This document shows positions 48,891-59,684 of a stretch of 64,000 bases of DNA, piece after piece; within the stretch, counting starts at the first letter, position 1, and every line of letters starts with the position of its first letter. This DNA comes from Blakeslea trispora (taxonomy: Eukaryota; Mucoromycota; Mucoromycetes; Mucorales; Choanephoraceae), in NCBI GenBank assembly GCA_025331445.1, contig JAIWNE010000014.1, positions 62,001 to 126,000 of the forward strand, read 5' to 3'. The translations under genes and the position numbers were made by a program. Below the pieces are notes generated by a model. The model made no database searches. It saw only the letters and a list, made by a program, of their open reading frames with translations, and was not told where the DNA came from.

Positions 48891-49300
48891 CAGGTGATCA
48901 AGACTCCCAAGGTTCCAACAGCAAGTAGGTTTTCCGCTAGGTGATCAAGACTCCCAAGGTTCCAGCAGCAAGTAGGCTTTCCGTCTCTCTTGGTTACTCG
49001 TATAGTATCGGGCCTGACGAGAAGTATTCTTATGATATTTGTGGATGATGGCTTTGCACTGTATACGAGGTTCTAGGCTCTCTTGGTTACCCGTATGGCA
49101 TCGGGCCTGACGAGTATTTGGATGATGGCTTTGCACTGCATACGAGGTTCTAGGCTCCCCTGGTTGTGTGCGTATGGCATCGGGCCTGACGAGAAGTATT
49201 CTTATAATACTTGTGGATGATGGCTTTGCACTGTATACGAGGTTACACGTGTCCGCTTGGCTCTCCTGCTTCTGGTGTCCGTTTGGCTCTTCTGGTTCTG
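48891..49300. repeat. Complex tandem repeat (three unit types)
   Basis: Unit A, about 48 bp (caggtgatcaagactcccaa...gcaagtagg), occurs twice from 48891. Unit B, about 80-95 bp (tatggcatcgggcctgacga...gatgatggctttgcactg...acgaggttctaggctc), occurs three times between about 48985 and 49243, with a 17-bp internal indel (aagtattcttat...) present in copies 1 and 3 only. Unit C, about 27 bp (gtgtccgyttggctctyctg...tctg), occurs twice from 49249. GC content is higher than the flanks. Confidence 0.85.
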
Positions 49301-51904
49301 GTGTCTAGAGAAGGGTGTGGTTGCTTCTCTCTCCAGTAGGGTGGCATGCCTTTGCTGGAGTCTCTTGGGCTAAGGGGCTTTCACCAATAAAGCATTTCTT
49401 TTTTTTTTTCGTGGACAAAATTTACTAACCTCTTTTTTTTTTTTTTTAGATTGACTCCAAAGTAACCATAGTGATCAATAACATTTGACAAATAAAACAA
49501 AGTCTTTCTTAATACTCTATTTAAAAAAAAACACTTTTTTCTTCTTTTTTTTTTTTTACTATGATGATTTGTGTATATTCATGCGCTTGCTTTATTTCTA
49601 ACGTCTATTTAGAAAAAAAAAATAATTTAAAAAAATCGATGCTTTGATTAACTGATTTTGCAGACCGTAACGCAACCTTACTATGTGATTGTTGATCCTT
49701 TACACGTTTCTTCTTTTTCTTCTAAAGAAAAAAAGGGTGATCGATTTCAATTGTTGAAGTCGGAAAGTGTCCCGAGATTACTATCATTGCTAAGAAACAA
49801 GTTGAGTTTGAAATGTTCTCAACAAAAAAGAAAAAAGAGGGGACCATTCACGAAATCATCCCTTTTAGTTTCTTTGAATTTATGTATAATCAATGAATGC
49901 TTGGGGGTATGGAAAGAGAAGGGAGAAGAGATGGCTATAGAAAAGCAATAAAGTAATGAAAGAACAATAGAAGTCTGTAAAACAGTTAAACTTTGTTTGT
50001 TTGTTTTTGGCATGCACATGCACATGCACAAAAAGGTCTGCTAATTAGTTGCTTTATTTGGATGTTACAACAGAGTTTTTGGTGCAAAGTATGATAGTGA
50101 GTCTAAAGCAATGAAAGGTATAGAGCATACTCGAATAAATGCTTTCTTCTCACTACTCTATCTTCCCTTCTATTTCTTCTTGTTTGGATCATTCTGCTTG
50201 GTGTTGACTGTTTACCTTTTCCATAAAAAAAATAAAAGACACACACTCCTAATAAGAGTTGATCATTTGTTTATTCGCAATGCATTTCTTATGTCATTGT
50301 GAAAGCCTTTTTTTTTTCTTACAAGATAAGAAATCCGAAAAGAGAGAGAGAGAGAGAGAAAAGAAAAATAGACTGGGTTACCGTCGGTGTCACAAACCCA
50401 TATGCCTGTAAAAGAATAGACTAACAGTCAATGTTACTAAAGCAGAGTTCCTTATGAAACAATCACCTTACTTGTTGCCTAAACAAGTCATTGGCTCATT
50501 TGAGGCGACAAATAAATCCATGGATCTCATTTCTATTCCTCGGTTAGAGTCACTTTAAGGCGAATGTTTATAAAGCATGAGAAATTGGTTACTCCTATTG
50601 TTATTATTGTTCATTCAAAAAGCTGTGTCAGGCTTGAATCAAGCAAAAACTAAGCAAACAGTAGACTACGTATGATGACAATGGTAGCTATCATAATAAA
50701 CAGATACAGACACACAATCAATGACACTCGATCGCGTAGTCACGAATTTATTAAATCTGAGGATGAGGAAAAAAAAAATGCTGAAAATAGATCGGAGGAT
50801 CAATTGGTTGACAGACGGTCTTATTCAAAAATAAAACAGTAGGTGATTAGCTTATTCATGACATTCGATAGATACTTGTATCCGTCTTTCTACAGAAAAA
50901 AGGCACATACATATACTTATAAAAAAAAGAAGAAGCAGACCCAAACTATCTGCACTGGTTTGCTTCCTTTCTTTCTTTCTTCTTTGTTCTCTTGCATTTG
51001 GAAATAGCACAAGTGTCACTGGGAATTCAAGAGGAGTTTAGCTGTCAAAACTAAAAAGAGGAGTAAAGTTCATGTTGGCATAAAAGACGTTTAGAAAGCC
51101 AAATCTTGTATTTTGTCTTCTTTTGGTTGCATCGCTTTTTTTTGTTTACATAGCATTGATTGAAACTATCTCACAAAAAAAGAATAGCTTGGAAGACCTT
51201 GATATCCCAGAGAGCTTCTATGAAGCAGTTTAAAGAGCCTTGTAAGCACAGTTTTATTAACTTGGAATCATAACAGCTTAACTGATCTTTATCACAATCA
51301 CTGTAAATACTAGTCAAAGTAAGATCTATCTAATCAGTGATGAACAAAGAGGTGGGTAGAGTCCTCAAAGTATTCATGAATCTGAAAAAGAAAAAAGAAA
51401 ACCATGGTGATACTCTCTAGAAACATCCTTTTACTTTCTTAGCCAAGGCAGAGCTAGAAGCAACATCAAAAAGAAAAACGAGTTAGCACAGTATACTAGA
51501 GGTGATATTTTGCTAAACAGGATTTAGTCTCCGTTGAACATCAATGTCAGATTTCATACCATCTCACTCATCACTGCTACTTTAAACTTATAGAATCAAG
51601 GATTTGTTAAAGCCAAAACACAAATCACACAACTTAAATAAAAAAAACTCTTTTTGAATGATAAAGCTGTATCATCTAAAAAAGAAAGAAAAATGCCACA
51701 AAATAGGTACACGGGCTATGTGCATGCTTGTTTAGTGATTCACTAAATCAATGAGAAAGACAATTTCAAAACCCCCTCATTGTAAACGATAGGAAGTACA
51801 TGTTTATTATATGATATACAAAGTGGAGAAATTTATTTATTTTTGAAAGGTAGGGATGAAGTATTCTTCCCTCTGATATCGAATTTATTTTTAATAGATA
51901 AAAA
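49301..51904. other. Gene-poor region downstream of the RhoGAP gene
   Basis: About 2.6 kb, AT-rich, with a (ga)n microsatellite near 50343. Small open frames lack codon structure or recognisable domains. Nothing supportable. Confidence 0.4.
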
Positions 51905-52016
51905 TTAAGGTGAATCCAATAAACTGGATAGATGTGATAGAATATATTCAATAGTGGCATTTTTGTAGTTCATATCCATGAAATCACGTGACGGATCAGG
52001 ATGACGCATCAAGGTA

Positions 52017-52855
52017 CAGTGAGAACGGTAAATTTTGTCACTTTGAGAAAATTAAATGTCCGTAATCAAAAAATAAATGTCACTTTCCAAAAAATTAATG
52101 GCACTAAGCTGAAAATGAATGTCCCTTTATGTCTAAAAACTTTGTCCTTTTGAAATAAAAGAAATGTCACAATAAGTTAAGTAAAATTGACCTGAAAATG
52201 ATATGTATTTTCTGATTTCACTAAAAGTTGCTTGTAATTAAATGCAAAATGCTCACATTTTAAAGCAGATTTTGAAAAAGGAAAGATGTGCTGAGGATTC
52301 ATTAATACATATTTTGATATGAACAGACACAAATTTTCTAGCATGTTCTTGCTCACTTGATGCTAATCATTTTGAGCGAAAGAAACGGTGACGGAGACGG
52401 TAAACTGTTTGGTCATTTCCCTCCTCTTCTTCTGATTGTAGCATGTCCACTCAAAATTGTAAATAAACAAATTAATGTCTTCGATTGTATATTATATAAT
52501 TCAAAGTATAACACTTTTATATCTAAAAAGATGGTCTACTCAGAACTCTACTTTATTAAAACATTTAATAATTTGACGTTTTGAATGATTAGCGAATCCG
52601 TATAATACGGTTGGAGGTCATGGCTTCGCCTTAAAAAAAAATCATTTGAGTTCACTTTTCAATAAACTACATAAGCACACTTTGGATCCCAGCCAAGCTC
52701 GATGTTTATTTTTTCATTAGGCCATAGTTTGTTTTGGTGGTAGCAGTTGCATTATTCTAAACTCGCTTTTGTTGCCGTCGAAATTCTTCAAGATTAAGCG
52801 CCTAATCCAAGTTTATTGTATTTGACATGTTTTCGGTTATGTTTCTTCCCGTTCT
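52017..52855 (+). repeat. Left terminal inverted repeat, 839 bp
   Basis: Matches the inverse of 57566-58404 from CAGTGAGAACGG to cttcccgttct, with identical length and no differences in the stretches I compared. Its outer 150 bp carry regularly spaced ATGTCA-like motifs. A 75-codon open frame inside (also in the right copy) is likely fortuitous. Confidence 0.93.
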
Positions 52856-53124
52856 GCAAAGTATACACTCGATACACTCATTTCTCTCCTTAGAAAATCA
52901 ATTTATGCACTTTATTATTGTATAAAGGCGGTTAACTCATACAATATCTAAATAAAAACGAAACGCTTTAAACTTGCCGAAACACATTTTCGTCTACCTA
53001 GAATTATACGTATAATAAATAGTCATTTCTTTATTAAGCAAATAGAAAATGAAAAGCAAATGTACGGGGACATGTGTGTCTGTAACTATGAGAGGGAATT
53101 AAAAAAAAAAAAAACCAATGTCAA

Positions 53125-54795
53125 TTATCCAAAGAAATCATGGCAAGTTCTTTTACGGCTTTTGTGGGGATCCACAAACTCATAAAGAAGACTTATATTG
53201 ACTGATCTTGATGATCTTTCTTTTATGATCAAAGGGGAGAGACTGGGTTTGCAATGGCTCCAGAAAGCATTTGTAACCTGAATTAGAAATTGCAGATTTT
53301 GGGGGCAGCAGAAAGCGGATATGTCTTTTAATGATTTTGGAAACGATACTTTGCCGAGTTCAGTCATCGTGTATAGTTTATGACATGGTAGTTGAGTCAT
53401 ATAAAATGAAACAGAAAAGCCTGTAATACGTCAATATAGAAAAACCTGTACACCTATCACAAGTAAGTGTACTTACCATGAATTTGGAAACTAAATGAAG
53501 CATCTAAAAGATGATTATCAAGGCATTCTTTGGTTAGATGGGTTAATCGCAAAAAGTCGTTGCAAAGTGCTGCTTTATCGCATGTCGGCTGACTAATCTT
53601 CACTTCACCAAATCCAAGATTGGAACCAAACTGTAACTGGTTGATCGTTGTAAGGGATGCGTCTGGTCTTAAAAGATCGTCCTCAGCTTGCTTATTTAAC
53701 CATCGTAAGAGTGTGTTTCTTTCATTATCGGATATAATGGCAGATAAAAAAGGGTCGAAATAAATACTCCACAATTCTGATTCAGAAATAGTAGTGATAT
53801 CTACGATTGGATCTTTAGGGAGTTTTAAGACTCTATAGAAAGAAATTCCACATTAGCATTAATCAGCATATAAGAGTTATTGATAGTACTTACAGCATTG
53901 CAATGCCTATGATGACTCGACGTTTTTCGTAATCCAAGGAATTGGAAAATACCATAAGATTAGTAGCGATATTATGTACACTTTGGGTTTGATTTATCAA
54001 ATGTTTCAATACGAGGTTTAACTGTGTTAATTCATCACTGGTAAAATCAAGCGAGGAGTTCATTGACGTTTTTACTTGTTCATTTGTGATATATTTGATA
54101 TTCTCGTCAGTGAACACTTCTCTTATCATTTTGCTATGTTGCAATGGTTTTAAAACTAGTATGTGGTTTAAGGCTGATAACTCTTGAACATGGGTTTCAA
54201 TTGGGATTAAACCTTCAGTCTTAACAAACTGCTCAACACGTTGATAATATTCAGTGAACAAGCTTGTAACATTGATACCATTCTCCATAATCCAAGGTTC
54301 TACTTCGGCACTTTCATCTTCTTCAGTTTCATTAATTTTATTTTGCTCATCTTCATGATACTCAGTAGCTTCTTCATCAGTCTTGTCAGTTTGGGTGTCT
54401 TTTTCTTGATTCTGACTATTATCCATGGTTCTTATTTGGTCAATTTCAGACCTGACAACATCCTGAACGTATTGGGCGCCTTCAATATGTGTGTTTGAGA
54501 CTGTTTCTTCTCTTATTTTCTCTAGCCAATAGTTAGTATTCTTCTTCGACTTCATCCATTTGTTATGCTCGTTTCTAATGTTCACAATGTTTTTGGCGCC
54601 TTTCAGTTCATTGTTGATAATATTCTTATATCTTCTTGAAATTTTTTGTACTGAATTGTACTCATGGCCAAATGCATCATAGAACCTTCTTGTTGTCAAA
54701 TCGCGCAAATTAGAGAGACACCATTGAGTGTCCTCTGGAAGGGATTTCTTATCACCTTCATGCTTTTTGATGTTGTGTTTTTTTGACTTTGCCAT
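53125..54795 (-). CDS. Transposon-borne protein with PD-(D/E)XK-like signature, 517 aa
   Basis: Exons 54795-53894, 53832-53477 and 53420-53125 close to 517 codons plus stop, so the gene is intact. The N-terminal about 300 residues are basic, then acidic (Glu/Asp-rich near 130-180), mostly helical. The C-terminal part reads SESELWSIYFDPFLS...LLRWLN...LLRPDA, then 18 residues after that Asp comes GEVK, then LLDASFSFQIHG and TNAFWSHCK. D...ExK after a Glu-bearing helix suggests a restriction-endonuclease-like fold, which is inference. The decayed copy at 19952-21013 shares motifs and the second intron position. I recall many relatives in Mucorales genomes; no function is established. It could be the element's nuclease or a passenger. 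Confidence 0.8.
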
Positions 54796-54922
54796 CACAG
54801 TAAATCAATATACTTGAATTGAGAAGAGTAGATAAGACTTTTGAATATCTTGATTGGCTCGAGGATTTCGATAATTTCTAAAATGAGATTAGCAGTCAGA
54901 TAGAAATGGTTGCTGGAAGTTA

Positions 54923-56264
54923 CAGTCACCAGAAAAATAACTTGATCCATTTTTCCAAAAAATTAAATTCCAAATTATCACTCAAACTTCAACATCAGGT
55001 TGCATGAGTTGTACTTATCATAAAGGCTTCAAAGTTTGGAAAATATAAGGAAATGATGTTTACTTTTGATAAATGCTAAAAAAAATACAATTAGTATTTG
55101 GTATGCCCTCCTTTTGCCTTGATTACGGCTTTGCATCTGGAGGGCATACTTTCTACTAAAGTTTTAGCAAAATCAAGGTCTATTAGATCCCATTCTTGCA
55201 AGATGAGCGCCTCCAATTCTTCGACGTTTTTGACTGTGTGCCTCTTGGCTGCAAGGCGCTTCTCTGGCTCCCACCACACATGCTCGATAGGGTTCAAATC
55301 AGGGCTTTGAGCAGGCCAGAACTCAAAGCCGCTGATCTGATGGCCCTCCTTCCACCAACGAGCATAAGCACCTGTGTGGCAGGTAGCACCGTCTTCTTGG
55401 AGTATAAACTCTCTACCATGCTTCTCATGTAGTTCCTTAAACCAAGGTTGGAAATGCTTGGCCAAAGTATCAACATAAGCATCTTGATTCATACTGCCTT
55501 CTACGACCACGAGAGGACCAAAACCCACAGCGGTAAAGCAGGCCCAGACCATTACCGATCCTTTACCCCATTTGGTGCTGCTGAGGATGTTTCTTTCCTC
55601 GTACCTGGTACCCTTCTTACGGATGACTCGGGCAGCACAGTCGTTGTTCTCAACCCGAAAACGTGCCTCATCTGACCATACGACACTTCTCCACTCATCA
55701 TCATCCCAACCGGAGTGTCTACGTGCCCAACGTAGCCTAGCCTCCTTGTGGCGGTCAGTAAGAGTGGGCTTGTGTGCTGCCCAAAACGAATGAAAGCCAC
55801 ATTTGGCTAGATAGCTGACAATAGTCTTCCTGTCAACTATCAAGCCAAATGTTGCTGCATATGCTTGAACCTGAGGATATGTAGCAAACGGATCCTGTTG
55901 TACAAAACGAACTAGCAATCTAATGTCGCCTTCAGTTGCCTTCGGCTTTCTGCCAGTACTCTTGCCTTTCTCAAAAGTACCCTTTTTCTCAATTGTATTA
56001 ACGATGTTTCTTGCTGTCTTGGCATTAACACCTGTCAATGCTTCAATCCTACTATACGTTGTATCGTTCATTCTAAGACAATAAACACCTCCTCGCTTGA
56101 AATCATTGTGATATTCGTACTTGCGAGCATTCTAGCTTTCGTTTGATGTATTGTTCATGTTTGATTGTATTTAGAAAAAGTTATGTAGAAGAGGAATGAA
56201 GAATATTATTTTGAGGAATTTAATGCATTTTTTAAAACGGATCAAGTTATTTTTCTAGTGACTG
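54923..56264 (-). mobile_element. Nested Tc1/mariner transposon, 1342 bp
   Basis: Inverted ends: left CAGTCACCAGAAAAATAACT, right inverse CAGTCACTAGAAAAATAACT, continuing imperfectly for about 45 bp. Both are flanked by TA (54921-54922 and 56265-56266). It holds one transposase gene on the minus strand. It lies inside the larger element, so it inserted after, or was captured by, that element. Confidence 0.93.
55091..56071 (-). CDS. Tc1/mariner-family transposase
   Basis: Cut-and-paste DDE transposase, 326 aa, no stop or frameshift. The N-terminus has a paired-like helix-turn-helix (TYSRIEALTGVNAKTARNIV) and a GRKP AT-hook-like link (GKSTGRKPKATEGD), then a second HTH (RKTIVSYLAKCGF). Catalytic residues: Asp in VVWSDEARF, Asp in LQEDGATCHTG, Glu in PDLNPIEHVWW; the last two are 35 residues apart by my count. 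The frame is complete and the TIRs are well preserved, so it may be active. Confidence 0.95.
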   Translation of the reverse strand: MNDTTYSRIEALTGVNAKTARNIVNTIEKKGTFEKGKSTGRKPKATEGDIRLLVRFVQQDPFATYPQVQAYAATFGLIVDRKTIVSYLAKCGFHSFWAAHKPTLTDRHKEARLRWARRHSGWDDDEWRSVVWSDEARFRVENNDCAARVIRKKGTRYEERNILSSTKWGKGSVMVWACFTAVGFGPLVVVEGSMNQDAYVDTLAKHFQPWFKELHEKHGREFILQEDGATCHTGAYARWWKEGHQISGFEFWPAQSPDLNPIEHVWWEPEKRLAAKRHTVKNVEELEALILQEWDLIDLDFAKTLVESMPSRCKAVIKAKGGHTKY

Positions 56265-56540
56265 TATTATAGTTATTTTTTTAAAAGAATAAAAATAATG
56301 CTTATTTAATAAGAAATTTGAAAGACTATTAGATAAGCAATTTAAGATACAGATGATGACGAAACAGCTTCACGTCATTTCTAAAGGACGTAAACATTTT
56401 TGCTAAATAAACGCAGAATAATTCTTTTTACATTTTGTGCGCCATTCAGCAGTTGAAATGAATATGTCGTGTAGATTTAAGGAAAAGATTTTAAAAAAGT
56501 TAAGTATGATTGTACATCTAGTTCAAATGGGCATAAAGAT

Positions 56541-57262
56541 GCGCTTGCAACCACAGCTACCACCAGTCACTATACTGAAACTGCTTACCCTGCTATCATA
56601 ACTTATTTATTGCGGCCTGCGTTAAACTTAATTGTTCGACCCCCAAAGTAAATAAGATATATATTGATATGTAAGTAGCTCAGTGTGATTGGTTTTAGCA
56701 CAGGTTCCCGATACTTTCTCCCTTGCGTTTTGCTTAGGTGCAGGACCTTTGACATTACCCGGAGAAAGGTTCTTTATGTTTCTAGAATGCGCTTGCAACC
56801 ACAGCTACCACCAGTCGCTATACTGAAACTGCTTACCCTGCTATCATAACTTATTTATTGCGGCCTGCGTTAAACTTAATTGTTCGACCCCCAAAGTAAA
56901 TAAGATATATATTGATATGTAAGTAGCTCAGTGTGATTGGTTTTAGCACAGGTTCCCGATACTTTCTCCCTTGCGTTTTGCTTAGGTGCAGGACCTTTGA
57001 CATTACCCGGAGAAAGGTTCTTTATGTTTCTAGAATGCGCTTGCAACCACAGCTACCACCAGTCGCTATACTGAAACTGCTTACCCTGCTATCATAACTT
57101 ATTTATTGCGGCCTGCGTTAAACTTAATTGTTCGACCCCCAAAGTAAATAAGATATATATTGATATGTAAGTAGCTCAGTGTGATTGGTTTTAGCACAGG
57201 TTCCCGATACTTTCTCCCTTGCGTTTTGCTTAGGTGCAGGACCTTTGACATTACCCGGAGAA
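56541..57262. repeat. 248-bp tandem repeat, about 2.9 copies
   Basis: Units begin gcgcttgcaaccacagctac at 56541, 56789 and 57037. The period is exactly 248 bp and identity is nearly complete (one cactat/cgctat difference). The third copy stops at cccggagaag. Each unit has a tagctcagtgtgattgg segment resembling a tRNA A-box, but no B-box at proper spacing. Confidence 0.93.
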
Positions 57263-57565
57263 GGGTTTCTAGAGATTTGAACTAGGACTTTAATATTTGC
57301 GCTGTACATTCTAATCAAATATAACATTTAGGAACACTTCTTTATATTACCAACAAATGACCCTCTGTTATGAATCTTTTCAAGGCACTTTGCATATGTT
57401 GAAAACAAATCGGTATATTCCCATCCTCTCTGACTTATTGAATTGTGAAGAAGCAAGTTATATACAGACCAACAAATCAGATCATGTCATATGTGTTCGT
57501 TTATTATAAAAAGTTTTGGAAAATAATGGATAATCCATTGTTGCCTCATTAATTCCCCTACATGT

Positions 57566-58404
57566 AGAACGGGAAGAAACATAACCGAAAACATGTCAAA
57601 TACAATAAACTTGGATTAGGCGCTTAATCTTGAAGAATTTCGACGGCAACAAAAGCGAGTTTAGAATAATGCAACTGCTACCACCAAAACAAACTATGGC
57701 CTAATGAAAAAATAAACATCGAGCTTGGCTGGGATCCAAAGTGTGCTTATGTAGTTTATTGAAAAGTGAACTCAAATGATTTTTTTTTAAGGCGAAGCCA
57801 TGACCTCCAACCGTATTATACGGATTCGCTAATCATTCAAAACGTCAAATTATTAAATGTTTTAATAAAGTAGAGTTCTGAGTAGACCATCTTTTTAGAT
57901 ATAAAAGTGTTATACTTTGAATTATATAATATACAATCGAAGACATTAATTTGTTTATTTACAATTTTGAGTGGACATGCTACAATCAGAAGAAGAGGAG
58001 GGAAATGACCAAACAGTTTACCGTCTCCGTCACCGTTTCTTTCGCTCAAAATGATTAGCATCAAGTGAGCAAGAACATGCTAGAAAATTTGTGTCTGTTC
58101 ATATCAAAATATGTATTAATGAATCCTCAGCACATCTTTCCTTTTTCAAAATCTGCTTTAAAATGTGAGCATTTTGCATTTAATTACAAGCAACTTTTAG
58201 TGAAATCAGAAAATACATATCATTTTCAGGTCAATTTTACTTAACTTATTGTGACATTTCTTTTATTTCAAAAGGACAAAGTTTTTAGACATAAAGGGAC
58301 ATTCATTTTCAGCTTAGTGCCATTAATTTTTTGGAAAGTGACATTTATTTTTTGATTACGGACATTTAATTTTCTCAAAGTGACAAAATTTACCGTTCTC
58401 ACTG
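57566..58404 (-). repeat. Right terminal inverted repeat, 839 bp
   Basis: Inverse of 52017-52855. Its outer end abuts the RhoGAP exon. Translation of the RhoGAP frame reads through into it for about 35 codons before a stop, so a transcript would encode a GAP truncated after FAPT. Confidence 0.93.
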
Positions 58405-59681
58405 TAGGAGCAAACACCATGGCCAGGTTTTTGATTGACATACGGTTTTTGTCTACCTGTTCATGAACACGACATAGATGTTTGAAAAGCATACCAGCCG
58501 TATCAAAATGTTCTTTTGGTAATCGATGTATCACTTCTCTCATAGCTTTTAGTTTCTCTTCGTTGTCCTCTAAGCCTATTTTCGTTCAAAATGAGATCAA
58601 AATGATAAATAAGAGAAAAAAAAAAGGGGGACTTACAAGTAACTTGAGTTAACGGTTCATAAAGTTCTGACGTCAACAAGGGATCAGGTAGATCGCGGAA
58701 ATATTGCTTGAGAACACTAGTGATAGCACCCAAATCATTATACTCTTGTTCGTCACTGAGATCAATATCACCTTGATCAAAACCCAACTGGATAGCTCGG
58801 ATCTGAGCTGCACCACCTGATTTCCGATAAATTCCCTCATAGTCCAATCCTCTCCTTTCTATTTCTTCAATACATGCTTCTACAACATAAGGTACAGATC
58901 GATTTTCTTCTTGAGCACGTTCAATCAAATCATAACCAAACATACTGGTATTTAATTTAAAAGTCAACATAGATTCCCTCTCATCCACTTTCTCCAAAAA
59001 AAAAATCTTACCAGTGATCGAGACTTTGGTTTTATCTAGGCTACTTTGGCTACTGACAGAATCCAGTGTAAGCATACTTTTACATTCAACAGATGCTTCA
59101 TAAGCACAGCGTGCATGACAGGCCAACCCACAACGCTCGCATCGATAGTCAGATCGACCCCATATCTTGTCCTGGCATACACTACAGGCAGCAGGTCGAA
59201 TAAAAGAGATGGACTTGAAGGTGTGACCGAGTGATTCCTTTGATAGACTCTGAAGACTACCACTGCTGAGCGTACTGTGACTATAGATATCTTGCTTGAA
59301 TTTGAAGGTGGATTCTTTCAGTTTATGAAACAGGGTACTCCCTTTCTTTTTCAGCCGAACCAGTGTGGGAGATGGCTGAGCAATAAAACTATGACGAGAA
59401 GAGACCTTGGAGAAAATAGAACTGGCATCCGATGCCTTGCGAGAGCGACGGGTAGGTGAAGCAGGATTCGTATAGAGCTTGTACGTTGTATCAGCAAGTT
59501 CGCGCAACACGGCATCTCGTTCCTTTTTCAAGTCTTTCGTCTGAGCCTGCAGCCAATCACGCTCTTGAAGAAGGGACCGAATCTGTGTCTTTAAACTCTT
59601 TTGATACATGGCCTCATCGAACTGAGAGACAATGGCATCGCGATCACGACTCAGTGTTGTGCAAGCGTCTTCTAATTCTAT

Positions 59682-59684
59682 TCA
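59682..59684 (-). other. In-frame TGA in the RhoGAP coiled-coil exon
   Basis: Reading the exon 59843-58637 in the frame that is open before and after, codon ATA is followed by TGA and then ATAGAATTAGAAGAC. Flanking translation (LSRKELDRLAMI, then IELEDACTTLSRD) is a continuous coiled coil. A CGA to TGA transition would explain it. Sequencing error cannot be excluded. Confidence 0.75.

Larger units (their letters stand above)
52017..58404. mobile_element. 6.4-kb transposable element with 839-bp terminal inverted repeats
   Basis: Bounded by CAGTGAGAACGGTAAATTTT on the left and its inverse on the right, with TA on both sides (52015-52016 and 58405-58406). The inserted sequence separates two halves of one RhoGAP codon series, which fixes the ends to the base. 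Inside, left to right: left TIR, the 517-aa family gene (minus), a nested Tc1/mariner element, a 248-bp tandem repeat and the right TIR. CAGT tips and TA duplication resemble Tc1/mariner/pogo, but TIRs this long and the coding content are not typical of it. Confidence 0.9.

Noticed and set aside
49658..50302. Small open frames in the gene-poor region
   Set aside because: Short, low-complexity, no conserved motif and no splice partners.
52357..52584. 75-codon open frame in the left TIR, repeated identically at 57837-58064 on the other strand
   Set aside because: Identity is explained by the inverted repeats; composition is AT-rich and there is no domain or splice support.
57124..57327. Open frame on the minus strand within the 248-bp repeats, and a tRNA A-box-like segment
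   Set aside because: The frame exists because the repeat length and content allow it; no B-box at normal distance and no cloverleaf can be drawn, so neither a gene nor a tRNA is called.
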